Assembly (NCBI GenBank): GCA_023453125.1
Contig: JAEXUB010000154.1
Location: 1-35,621, forward strand
From: Bacteroidota bacterium
GTDB lineage: Bacteria; Bacteroidota; Ignavibacteria; Ignavibacteriales; Melioribacteraceae
Direction: 5' to 3'
Length of the DNA stretch: 35,621 bases
Part shown: one piece after another, positions 1 through 7,576 of the stretch
Numbering within the stretch: position 1 is the stretch's first letter
Layout: every line of letters starts with the position of its first letter
The notes under the pieces: model-generated
The model's database searches: none
The model's input: only the letters and a program-made list of their open reading frames with translations
Told to the model about the DNA's origin: nothing
Made by a program: the position numbers and the translations under genes

Positions 1-756
1 GTGGCAACAATGGACGTTCTCGGCGAATCAATCACTTCGAAGAAAGAAGCCGAGGATGCTAAAAAAGAATGCCTTGAAGTGCTGGATGCCATTAATACAA
101 ACAAATTAAATGCTAATCTTTCGGTTACACCTACTCAGCTTGGTCTTGGAATAGATAAAGATTTCTGCTATGAGCTCCTTTCTGAGATTCTTGATAGGGC
201 TAAATCATATAATAATTTTGTACGTATCGATATGGAGGATTCTCCTTTTACTTCTCTTACTATCGAACTGGTTCTACGCCTGAAACAGAAATTTAATAAC
301 ACAGGTATTGTTGTCCAGTCATACCTCAAACGTACAGTTCAGGATGTTCTCGAAATGAATAAATGCGGAATGAACTACCGTCTCTGTAAGGGAATTTATG
401 TTGAACCTGCGGAAATAGCATATAAGGAAAGACAGGAAGTTAGGGATAACTATCTTAAACTTCTGGAAATTATGCTTGAAAACGGAAATTACGTAGGAAT
501 TGCAACACACGATGATTATCTGGTTGAAGGCGCATACAAAATCATTAAAGATAAGAATTACGCTAAAGACAAATTTGAATTCCAGATGCTTTATGGAGTA
601 AAGGAAAATCTGCGTGACAGAATAAATAAAGACGGCTATAAATTAAGAATATATGTTCCATTCGGTACTCAATGGTATGCGTATTCAGTTAGAAGATTAA
701 AAGAAAATCCTCAGTTAGCCTGGTACATTTTTAAGAGTATTTTCTCGTTTAATTAA
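1..756 (+). CDS. Proline dehydrogenase, 3' part (5' end outside window)
   Basis: This is the C-terminal about 251 residues of a monofunctional proline dehydrogenase, the FAD enzyme that oxidises proline to pyrroline-5-carboxylate. The reading frame is open at base 1, so the first GTG is probably an internal valine and some 50 N-terminal residues are missing. Seen in the sequence: DVLGES near the start, the strand motif VRIDMEDS, the RLCKGIYVEP segment (the lysine of L-x-KG-x-Y is conserved in the family), and the C-terminal signature VPFGTQWYAYSVRRL, whose paired arginines bind the substrate carboxylate. There is no P5C dehydrogenase domain, so this is not a full PutA. Its TAA stop overlaps the ATG of tsaD (TAATG), implying translational coupling. 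Confidence 0.93.
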   Translation: MATMDVLGESITSKKEAEDAKKECLEVLDAINTNKLNANLSVTPTQLGLGIDKDFCYELLSEILDRAKSYNNFVRIDMEDSPFTSLTIELVLRLKQKFNNTGIVVQSYLKRTVQDVLEMNKCGMNYRLCKGIYVEPAEIAYKERQEVRDNYLKLLEIMLENGNYVGIATHDDYLVEGAYKIIKDKNYAKDKFEFQMLYGVKENLRDRINKDGYKLRIYVPFGTQWYAYSVRRLKENPQLAWYIFKSIFSFN

Positions 757-1772
757 TGAAAGTTCTCGGTATAGAAACATCCTGCGATGAAACTTCAGTC
801 GCAATTCTTGACGATGGGAAAGTAGCGGCAAATCTTATTTCATCGCAGGATTTCCATACCGAATACGGAGGTGTTGTTCCTGAATTATCAAGCAGGGCGC
901 ATCTTCAAATGGTTCTTCCTCTCTATAAAAAAGCCCTTCAGACTGCTCAAATATCAATAAATGAAATAGACTTGATCTGCAGTACGGCAGGACCCGGATT
1001 GATAGGAGCACTGCTTGTCGGATTAACATTCGCAAAAGGGCTTGCATATTCGGCCCGCAAGGAATTTCTGGGGGTAAATCATATTGAAGGGCACATTTAC
1101 TCGGGATTTTTGATGGAAAGGAAACCTGAATTTCCTTATCTCTGCCTGGTTGTTTCTGGAGGCCATACACTGCTGCTTATAGTTAAAAGTGATACTGAGA
1201 TTGTTAAGCTTGGTTCAACTATTGATGACGCGGCGGGGGAAGCTTTTGATAAAGTTGCAAAAATGCTGGGATTAGGGTATCCGGGCGGGCCAAAGATTTC
1301 CGAGGCGGCTTTAAACGCAGCCGATTCAGGATTAAATTTTCCCGTAGCACATTGTAAAAATGAGCTCGATTTTTCTTTCAGCGGACTGAAAACGGCTGTT
1401 TTAAGGCACATCCAAAAAGAATATGGGACAGCAGGCTCAGTTCCCCCTGACGAAAGAGGTAAAATAGCATTTGCATTTCAAAAGTCTCTCGTAAGCGCGC
1501 TAACAAGGAATGCTCTTAAGGCATTAAACCGGTACAGAGTCAAATCAATTTCAATTGTAGGGGGAGTAGCTGCAAATAAGCTTTTAAGGGAGGAATTCAG
1601 CAATATATCCGAAAAGATAAAAGTGCCTCTAATTGTTCCCGCGAATGAATATTGCGGCGACAACGGAGCTATGATAGCCTTAAGAGGGTACAGGGCATAT
1701 AAAGCGGGTATGCGGAGTGATTTCAGTACGAACGCATTTGCTTCTCTTTCTCAAGATCATTTTAAGAATTAG
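756..1772 (+). CDS. tsaD: tRNA N6-adenosine threonylcarbamoyltransferase TsaD
   Basis: TsaD (Gcp/Kae1 family) transfers the threonylcarbamoyl group to A37 of tRNAs that read ANN codons, working in the cytoplasm with TsaB and TsaE. The 338-residue length is normal. Visible motifs: the N-terminal ASKHA nucleotide-binding start GIETSCDETSVA, the metal-binding HIEGH at residues 109-113, SGGHTLL, DDAAGEAFDKVAKMLGLGYP, VGGVAANKLL, and YCGDNGAM with the metal-ligand Asp at about 302. The start ATG overlaps the upstream proline dehydrogenase stop. mltG follows after 7 bases, so the three look co-transcribed. No key residue is missing. Confidence 0.98.
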   Translation: MKVLGIETSCDETSVAILDDGKVAANLISSQDFHTEYGGVVPELSSRAHLQMVLPLYKKALQTAQISINEIDLICSTAGPGLIGALLVGLTFAKGLAYSARKEFLGVNHIEGHIYSGFLMERKPEFPYLCLVVSGGHTLLLIVKSDTEIVKLGSTIDDAAGEAFDKVAKMLGLGYPGGPKISEAALNAADSGLNFPVAHCKNELDFSFSGLKTAVLRHIQKEYGTAGSVPPDERGKIAFAFQKSLVSALTRNALKALNRYRVKSISIVGGVAANKLLREEFSNISEKIKVPLIVPANEYCGDNGAMIALRGYRAYKAGMRSDFSTNAFASLSQDHFKN

Positions 1773-1779
1773 ATAAATT

Positions 1780-2838
1780 ATGAATACTGAAACGGTTAGC
1801 GCTGACAAAAAGAAGTTCAGTTTTAATCTGAAAAAATCGGATTATATAATAATTGCCTCATTCTTTTTTATTGTACTCGCGCTCCTTCTTTATACATTTT
1901 ACTCTCCGAATTATTATGAGGAAGCATCTCCCTATAAATTTAAGGTTGCCAAAGGGGAATCTATTTCTCAGGTGTTGGATTCTCTCTACTCCAAAGGCAT
2001 TATAGATAACCGTTTGAATATGAAAATTGCATATTACCTTATGGGGCAGGGGAAAACTATTAAAGCAGGTAATTATTATATCCCTAACGGGCTGAATTAT
2101 TTTGAACTTGTGGATTTGTTCACCAACCAGCCTCACAGGCGGGAACTGCTTATCAGCATACCGGAGGGGATGTGGCAGAATAAACTGGCCGGTTTTCTGA
2201 AAAATAAAATGGAAATTGATTCTGCTGCCATAATGCGATTGAGCAGCGATCCGGAATTCATCTCAAAATTAAATATTGGAGCTGAAAATCTGGAAGGATT
2301 TCTGCTCCCTGAAGGTTATTATTTCTGGGGGGACGCAACTCCGGAAGAAATTATGACCAGAATGAAAACCGAACAGGACAAGATTTTTAATGATTCTGTT
2401 AAGGCGCAAATGAGCCGACTTAAATTGTCAAGGGAACAGATACTGACTCTCGCATCCATAATAGATGGCGAGTCTAACGATATTAAAGAGTTTAAACGCA
2501 TCTCCGGTGTATATCACAACCGATTGAGAATTAGAATGCCTTTGCAGGCCGATCCCACAATTCAATACCTTGTAAGGGAAAAAAGGAACGGCGGTTTGCA
2601 GCGAGTTGATTTTGATATCAAATCCCCCTTTAATACATATAAAAATTACGGATTGCCCCCGTCTCCAATTAATAATCCGGGCAAAGATGCTATTCTTGCA
2701 GCTGTTTTTCCTGAAAAGCATAATTTCTTATATTTCGTAGCAGACGGCACCGGTTCGCACGTTTTTGCAAAATCGTTTTCAGATCACGAAAGGAATGTGG
2801 CAAAGTATAGAAAATGGCTCCGTTCAAGAAAACCTTAA
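1780..2838 (+). CDS. mltG: Endolytic peptidoglycan transglycosylase MltG
   Basis: MltG (YceG/DUF175 family) is an inner-membrane lytic transglycosylase that cuts nascent glycan strands and limits their length. The 352-residue protein has a short cytoplasmic N-terminus, one membrane segment at about residues 23-44, and a periplasmic domain. Seen: ASIIDGES, where Glu231 aligns with the catalytic Glu of E. coli MltG, followed by VYHNRL, the MPLQADPTIQY stretch, YGLPPSPINNPG and FVADGTGSHVF near the end, all typical of the family. It sits directly after tsaD, and the next gene starts inside its last 25 bases. Confidence 0.96.
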   Translation: MNTETVSADKKKFSFNLKKSDYIIIASFFFIVLALLLYTFYSPNYYEEASPYKFKVAKGESISQVLDSLYSKGIIDNRLNMKIAYYLMGQGKTIKAGNYYIPNGLNYFELVDLFTNQPHRRELLISIPEGMWQNKLAGFLKNKMEIDSAAIMRLSSDPEFISKLNIGAENLEGFLLPEGYYFWGDATPEEIMTRMKTEQDKIFNDSVKAQMSRLKLSREQILTLASIIDGESNDIKEFKRISGVYHNRLRIRMPLQADPTIQYLVREKRNGGLQRVDFDIKSPFNTYKNYGLPPSPINNPGKDAILAAVFPEKHNFLYFVADGTGSHVFAKSFSDHERNVAKYRKWLRSRKP

Positions 2839-4511
2839 ATATTCTTTTAACAACGCTACTTATTCTGAGCGCTGCGGGATGTGCTAATCAGATGTCGCCT
2901 CCCGGGGGTGAAGTAGATACAGTTCCCCCTCAGATAATTGAAGTTGTTCCTGCCGACAGGACGGTAAACTTTGCAGGGAATAGTTTTGAACTGACTTTTT
3001 CGGAATATGTTGAAAGAAGAAGTGTTCAGGAGAATATTTTTATTTCTCCCAAACCGGCAGGGGAACTGTTATTCTCGTGGAGCGGAAGATCCCTCGAAGT
3101 TGCATTTTCCGATTCCTTGAAGAAAAATACAACCTATTCTGTTACTGTAGGGGCAAATGTAATAGATATTAACAATAATAATAAAATGTCTGAACCGTTC
3201 AGCTTTTCATTTTCAACCGGGGCGGTTATAGATACCTGTACCATTTCGGGAAAGGTTTATGAGCCTGACCCGGCTGGTGTACTTATATTTGCCTATAAGG
3301 ATAAAGGGGATACTCTAGATATCTCCAAGACTCAGCCAGATTATATCTCTCAGGTTGGTAAAAACGGACAGTATCTTTTATCCGGACTTGGAAAAGGGGA
3401 GTATAAGGTATTTGCCGTAAAAGATAAATTAGGCGATTATACATACGGGGGGGCTGAAGATCATCTTGGCGTTCCAAAGGAATCAATAATTCTTACCGAT
3501 ACTATGCAAACCTATGCCGGAATGGATTTTTTCCTTTCGCTTGACGATACGGTTAAACCCCATATAAATAAAATTGTTATGACCGATAAGAGTCATCTTG
3601 CAATAGAATTCACCAAATCAATCGATTCTATTAAGGTTAAGCCGGATAATTTTACAGTTCTGGATTCTCTAACGGGGCAAAAGATTAGAGCAAAATATTT
3701 CTACAAAGGGCAGGGAAAACCGCTTCAGTATTTTGCCGCATTTACCGATTCCGTTCCCAATTCAGCACAGCTTTATTTATATGTAAACAATATTTCGGAT
3801 AAGAAAGGGAATACACTGGTATCGGAAAGCGCATCCTTTGTATATAATCCACGTCCCGATACTTCGGCGGCAAAAATAATTAAGATAACAGGCCAGTACA
3901 CAGAGGATATGCTCGATTATGAGAACCCCGAAATATATGTCCAGTTCGATGATGCAATTCCCGATTCGGCGCTTGAAAAAGGTATATCGGTTTATGACTC
4001 TAAAGAGAAGATTCTTTCGCATACAGTCACGAGTCTTGATAACTCATCATTTTTAATTGCAGTTTCGGGTAAACAGAAACCAAAAAGCGAAGTAAATCTA
4101 AAACTGGATTTAAAACTATTCAGGGATGTTTCGGGTAAATCCATTGATTCGGTTTATCAGAAAAAATTTGCCGTTATTAACGACCTTGATTTTTCGGGGG
4201 CTCTCGGTTCCGTAATTCCGGAGAATGAAGGAGATAACACTGTTGTGGTTTTCGAAAAAGCGGAGCAGGATAGAAAAAAATACAGCAAAAAGACCGACAA
4301 AAAGGGGAATTTTGAGTTTAAAAAAATCGTACCGGGAAAATACTTAATCTGGTCCTACACCGATTCAGACGGGAATTCGGAATACTCAAAGGGAAAAATC
4401 AATCCTCTTAACTATTCCGAAAAATTCAAGTTTTATCCTGATACTCTTAACCTCAGGGCAAGATGGCCGGTAGGGGAAATTCAAATAGACTTTGGTAAGA
4501 AAAAGAAATAA
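2814..4511 (+). CDS. Ig-like domain lipoprotein (Big_5-type), large
   Basis: A 565-residue exported lipoprotein of unknown function. The signal peptide ends in LSAAGC, with Cys23 as the likely lipidated residue. Residues about 36-135 resemble a bacterial Ig-like domain of the Big_5 type (DTVPPQIIEVVPAD, ELTFSEYV, SFSFSTG). The middle holds further beta-sandwich-like stretches, including a second segment starting at DDTVKPHINKIVMTD. The C-terminal 110 residues look like a carboxypeptidase-regulatory or SdrD-like fold (KGNFEFKKIVPGKYLIWSYT), ending in a basic tail. The ATG at 2814 overlaps mltG by 25 bases. The next ATG lies after the lipobox, so this start is needed for the signal peptide. Such proteins are common in Bacteroidota and Ignavibacteria; a cell-envelope role next to mltG is inference. 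Confidence 0.85.
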   Translation: MAPFKKTLNILLTTLLILSAAGCANQMSPPGGEVDTVPPQIIEVVPADRTVNFAGNSFELTFSEYVERRSVQENIFISPKPAGELLFSWSGRSLEVAFSDSLKKNTTYSVTVGANVIDINNNNKMSEPFSFSFSTGAVIDTCTISGKVYEPDPAGVLIFAYKDKGDTLDISKTQPDYISQVGKNGQYLLSGLGKGEYKVFAVKDKLGDYTYGGAEDHLGVPKESIILTDTMQTYAGMDFFLSLDDTVKPHINKIVMTDKSHLAIEFTKSIDSIKVKPDNFTVLDSLTGQKIRAKYFYKGQGKPLQYFAAFTDSVPNSAQLYLYVNNISDKKGNTLVSESASFVYNPRPDTSAAKIIKITGQYTEDMLDYENPEIYVQFDDAIPDSALEKGISVYDSKEKILSHTVTSLDNSSFLIAVSGKQKPKSEVNLKLDLKLFRDVSGKSIDSVYQKKFAVINDLDFSGALGSVIPENEGDNTVVVFEKAEQDRKKYSKKTDKKGNFEFKKIVPGKYLIWSYTDSDGNSEYSKGKINPLNYSEKFKFYPDTLNLRARWPVGEIQIDFGKKKK

Positions 4512-4512
4512 A

Positions 4513-4534
4513 AAAGCCCGGCTAACCGGGCTTT
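4513..4534. terminator. Bidirectional intrinsic terminator
   Basis: A perfect 9-bp stem with a CTAA loop (AAAGCCCGG / CCGGGCTTT) lies between the convergent lipoprotein gene and the cyclodeaminase gene. It has an A-run before and T-rich sequence after, so it can serve both strands. The U-tract is better for transcripts arriving from the minus strand. Confidence 0.88.
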
Positions 4535-4538
4535 CCTT

Positions 4539-5168
4539 TTAGCCTTTTAATTCCTTCACTACAGATTCATTAATTTCATTAGTATCGCGGTTTATCTTAT
4601 TAAGCAGATCTTCAGATGATTCAAGAAGCTGAGCTGCTTCGGCATTACCTTTGTAAGATGAGCAATTAATCAAAACATTAAGATATGCGCCGTATGCGGC
4701 TGATGCAATAAGTTTTGCCGCTACACCGGCATCCGAAAGGGAGTTCTTATTCCCTTTTTCCACTACTGTTTTAATGTAAGGAAGTATTTCGGCGCATTTT
4801 GCAATTACAGAGGCAGGCACTTTTCCGGCTCCGATTGTTGCTTCTTCAATCTTTTTATTCCGAGCCGCTTTCTCATCTTCTGTTTCCTTTGGAAGTTTGA
4901 AAGCATCCATTACGAGGTCAAAAGCGCTGTTATCTTTCTGACCTAATACAAAAAATTCCCCCTGTGCCGATTCAAGCTTTCCTTTCAAGTCGATCATTTC
5001 TGCTTCAACTTCGGCATATTTTTTCTTGCCGATTGTCAGTCCGCATACCATAGCACCCAGACTTGCCGATAGTGCTCCGCAGAGTGCCGAAACGTTTCCG
5101 CCCCCCGGTGTAGGAGAGTTTGATGCCAATTCTTCAAAATAGTTTTTTAATGATTTTTCTAAGTTCAT
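4539..5168 (-). CDS. fchA: Formimidoyltetrahydrofolate cyclodeaminase
   Basis: A 209-residue protein of the cyclodeaminase/cyclohydrolase family, which converts 5-formimino-THF to 5,10-methenyl-THF and ammonia in the cytoplasm. Seen: the conserved N-terminal segment SPTPGGGNVSALCGALSASL, which is part of the folate site, followed by all-helical sequence with DSAFDLVMDAFKLPK, SLSDAGVAAKLIASAA and a final helical stretch. It corresponds to the C-terminal domain of vertebrate FTCD, but here it is a separate gene, last in a hutI-formimidoyltransferase-cyclodeaminase cluster. The upstream gene ends only 12 bases away. Function is well supported by sequence and by context. Confidence 0.93.
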   Translation of the reverse strand: MNLEKSLKNYFEELASNSPTPGGGNVSALCGALSASLGAMVCGLTIGKKKYAEVEAEMIDLKGKLESAQGEFFVLGQKDNSAFDLVMDAFKLPKETEDEKAARNKKIEEATIGAGKVPASVIAKCAEILPYIKTVVEKGNKNSLSDAGVAAKLIASAAYGAYLNVLINCSSYKGNAEAAQLLESSEDLLNKINRDTNEINESVVKELKG

Positions 5169-5180
5169 TCTATCCTCTTT

Positions 5181-6197
5181 TTATATCATATATTCAATAA
5201 TTTTTTCTTCCGGTTTAAATGGATTTAGAGTGCTGAGGCCAAGGTGCTCAATTGCCGCTTCAACAAGCTCTTTTTCGGAATTTGTTTTCCCTTCTGTATA
5301 GAATTTCCCCGCCTGAAGAAGAGCTTCAAGCGGAACAAGTCCTACAATTTCGCTTCCGTTCACTTCAACGCCATAGCGGGCAGCTTCTTTTTTTACCTCT
5401 TCAAAGGCAACGTGAATAGGTGTGACGTGATAATTAGTAAGATTCATTGAAACCTGGGTAATACCATATTTATCGAGAGCAACTCCCATGCCTTTAACTT
5501 CTTTAAGCCTGCCGGGTACCTTAACAGGTTTGCCGTCAACTTTAATAATTTTCCCTTCGGCATCCCTCTTTGAATAACCCGATTCTCTAAGAAGTTCAGC
5601 AATTTCTTTTGAAGGCGTTAAGTCCTTTGTATTCATATTAACATTATAAGCAACAAGAAAGAAACGGGCACCGGTAACCAAAGCTCCTAATTTAGGATTA
5701 AATACTGCTTCGCCGAAGTCGGGTGCCCACATAGGGTCTTTAATTTTTTCTTCAAGGCCTTCATATTCTCCCTGGCGGATATTTGAAAGGCTCTTTCTTT
5801 CCGGTTTTCTGGCAGCCTGTTCGTACAAATAAACAGGCACATTTAATTCTTTAGCAATTCTCTCGCCGAAAATCTCAGAGATTTTGACGCATTCTTCCAT
5901 TGTTACGTCTCTCACTGGAACAAATGGAACCACGTCGCATGCGCCGAGGCGGGGATGTTCTCCTTTATGCTGAGTCATATCTATATTTTCGCAGGCGGCT
6001 TTGCAGACAGCAACGGCACCATTGATAATACCTTCTTCATTTCCGGCAAGAGTAACAACCACGCGGTTATAATCTGCATCCGGTTCAATACTTAAAAGCT
6101 TAACATCTTTTACTTTAGCGGCATAGTCTCTAATCGCATCAAATGCAGCGTTGTTTTTACCTTCGCTGAAATTAGGTACGCATTCAATTATTTTCAT
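5181..6197 (-). CDS. ftcD: Glutamate formimidoyltransferase
   Basis: This enzyme moves the formimino group from N-formimino-L-glutamate to THF, yielding glutamate. It uses the product of the hut pathway and feeds the cyclodeaminase encoded just downstream. Seen: the N-terminal IIECVPNFSEG, HPRLGACDVVPFVP, LYEQAARKPERKSL, the second-subdomain start GALVTGARFFLVAYNVN and SMNLTNYHVTPIH. I place the start at 6197 (338 aa) rather than the longest open frame from 6230. The product then begins MKIIECVPNF as in the family, the start has an AGAGGA-type ribosome site just upstream, and overlap with hutI is avoided by one base. Confidence 0.95.
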   Translation of the reverse strand: MKIIECVPNFSEGKNNAAFDAIRDYAAKVKDVKLLSIEPDADYNRVVVTLAGNEEGIINGAVAVCKAACENIDMTQHKGEHPRLGACDVVPFVPVRDVTMEECVKISEIFGERIAKELNVPVYLYEQAARKPERKSLSNIRQGEYEGLEEKIKDPMWAPDFGEAVFNPKLGALVTGARFFLVAYNVNMNTKDLTPSKEIAELLRESGYSKRDAEGKIIKVDGKPVKVPGRLKEVKGMGVALDKYGITQVSMNLTNYHVTPIHVAFEEVKKEAARYGVEVNGSEIVGLVPLEALLQAGKFYTEGKTNSEKELVEAAIEHLGLSTLNPFKPEEKIIEYMI

Positions 6198-6198
6198 T

Positions 6199-7449
6199 TC
6201 ATTCCTCTGTTGATTGATATATAATAACACCGTTTTTAATTGTCATACAATTTAAATTCATTCCTACGCTATAAATGATATCTGAATAATCGGTCGTATT
6301 AAAAACCGCGAAATCGGCTTTTTTCCCCGGTTCAATGCTTCCTGTTTCTTTTTCAACCTGCAATGCCTTAGCCGCGTTTATTGTAACCGCAGAGATTGTT
6401 TCTTCAACGCTCATTTTCATTTTAAGGCATGCCAGCGACATTATTAGGTTCAAGTCGGCAATATGAGATGAACCGGGATTATAGTCGGTCGAGAGGGCTA
6501 CAATGCCCCCATTATCAATAATTTTTCTTGCAGGGGCAAATCCGTACCCCAGAAAGAATGAAACACCGGGGAGGAGGACCGACACAATATCAGTCGCTGC
6601 AAGCTTTTCCAGGTTCTCATCCGTAACTACTTCAAGGTGGTCTATGCTTGAGACTTTATGTTTAATCCCGATATCAATTCCCCCAATAGTATTGAACTGC
6701 TCAGAATGGAGTTTAAGTTTAAGCCCTTTTTCGGATGCAGCGGTAAAAATACGGTCTGTTTGCTCCGGTGAGAAGGCGGTCTTTTCACAGAAAGCATCGC
6801 AAAATTCTGCGAGTTTCTTTTCGGCTATAAACGGGAGCATTTCATCAATAATTACCGAAAGGTATTTATCCTGATCGTTTTTATATTCTGGAGGGAAGGT
6901 GTGTGCTCCCAAGAATGTGGGAATAATGTCTATTTTGGATTCTTTTTTAAAGTAATTAATTACCTGCAGAAGCTTAATTTCATCATAAAAACTAAGTCCA
7001 TAACCGCTTTTAATTTCGAGAGTTGTGACGCCTTGCTTAATAAAGTAATTAATTCTCGGGCGGATAATCTTAACCAATTCGTCAAATCCTGAGCTTCTTA
7101 CCGACTGTACGGTTCGATTAATGCCGCCGCCGGAATTAGCTATTTCCTCGTAGGTTGCTCCCTTAAGCTTTAGCCTGAATTCATTAGCCCTTGAGCCTGC
7201 AAAAGCGGTATGTGTGTGGCAGTCAATTAAACCAGGGAGCACAATTTTCCCCTCAAGGTTAATTACAGCATCAAATTTCTTTTTTCCTATTTTGGAGTCC
7301 GGCACTACCTCTTTAATCCGGTCATTCTCAATTATGATTGAGTGGCCGGTCAGGAGTCCAATTTCCTCCATTTTCCTTCCTTTCAGAAAGTTTACTCCGC
7401 CGGTATTCAGAGTTAGAATTTGTGCCGGATTTTTAAGAAGGGTAAGCAT
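6199..7449 (-). CDS. hutI: Imidazolonepropionase HutI
   Basis: HutI hydrolyses 4-imidazolone-5-propionate to N-formimino-L-glutamate, the third step of histidine degradation. It is a cytoplasmic zinc/iron amidohydrolase. Seen: the metal-binding DCHTHTAFAGSR segment, EIKSGYGL, KLHSEQFN, SIDHLEVV and ALSTDYNPGSSH, plus the usual C-terminal GSIEPGKKADFAVF. I chose the ATG at 7449 (416 aa), which gives the family's normal N-terminus; the open frame extends to 7506 but adds 19 residues unlike the family. It is the first gene of a three-gene minus-strand operon with the formimidoyltransferase and cyclodeaminase. HutH and HutU are not in this window. Confidence 0.95.
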   Translation of the reverse strand: MLTLLKNPAQILTLNTGGVNFLKGRKMEEIGLLTGHSIIIENDRIKEVVPDSKIGKKKFDAVINLEGKIVLPGLIDCHTHTAFAGSRANEFRLKLKGATYEEIANSGGGINRTVQSVRSSGFDELVKIIRPRINYFIKQGVTTLEIKSGYGLSFYDEIKLLQVINYFKKESKIDIIPTFLGAHTFPPEYKNDQDKYLSVIIDEMLPFIAEKKLAEFCDAFCEKTAFSPEQTDRIFTAASEKGLKLKLHSEQFNTIGGIDIGIKHKVSSIDHLEVVTDENLEKLAATDIVSVLLPGVSFFLGYGFAPARKIIDNGGIVALSTDYNPGSSHIADLNLIMSLACLKMKMSVEETISAVTINAAKALQVEKETGSIEPGKKADFAVFNTTDYSDIIYSVGMNLNCMTIKNGVIIYQSTEE

Positions 7450-7519
7450 TTTCAGTCTGACATTTTTAGTTATGAACCAATGCAAAAATCCCCTTAAATT
7501 TTTCAAAATGCAAATATTT

Positions 7520-7548
7520 TTGTCAAACTGCCATAAATTTCGTAAATT
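7520..7548 (+). promoter_or_regulatory. Candidate glgA promoter
   Basis: TTGTCA at 7520-7525 and TAAATT at 7543-7548 are separated by 17 bases, which fits a sigma-70-type promoter. It would start transcription about 20 bases before the glgA ATG. The opposite strand carries TTGACA at 7526-7521, so the hutI operon may start from an overlapping divergent element, but I see no good -10 for it. This is inferred from sequence alone. Confidence 0.4.
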
Positions 7549-7576
7549 TATGAATCAAAAAAATTAAGGATCAGAG

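Noticed and set aside
1..3. GTG at the first base as a gene start
   Set aside because: The product would lack the N-terminal part of proline dehydrogenase; the frame is open to the window edge, so this is an internal codon.
7450..7506. N-terminal extension of hutI by 19 residues
   Set aside because: The extra residues do not match the family and the ATG at 7449 gives the usual N-terminus and length.
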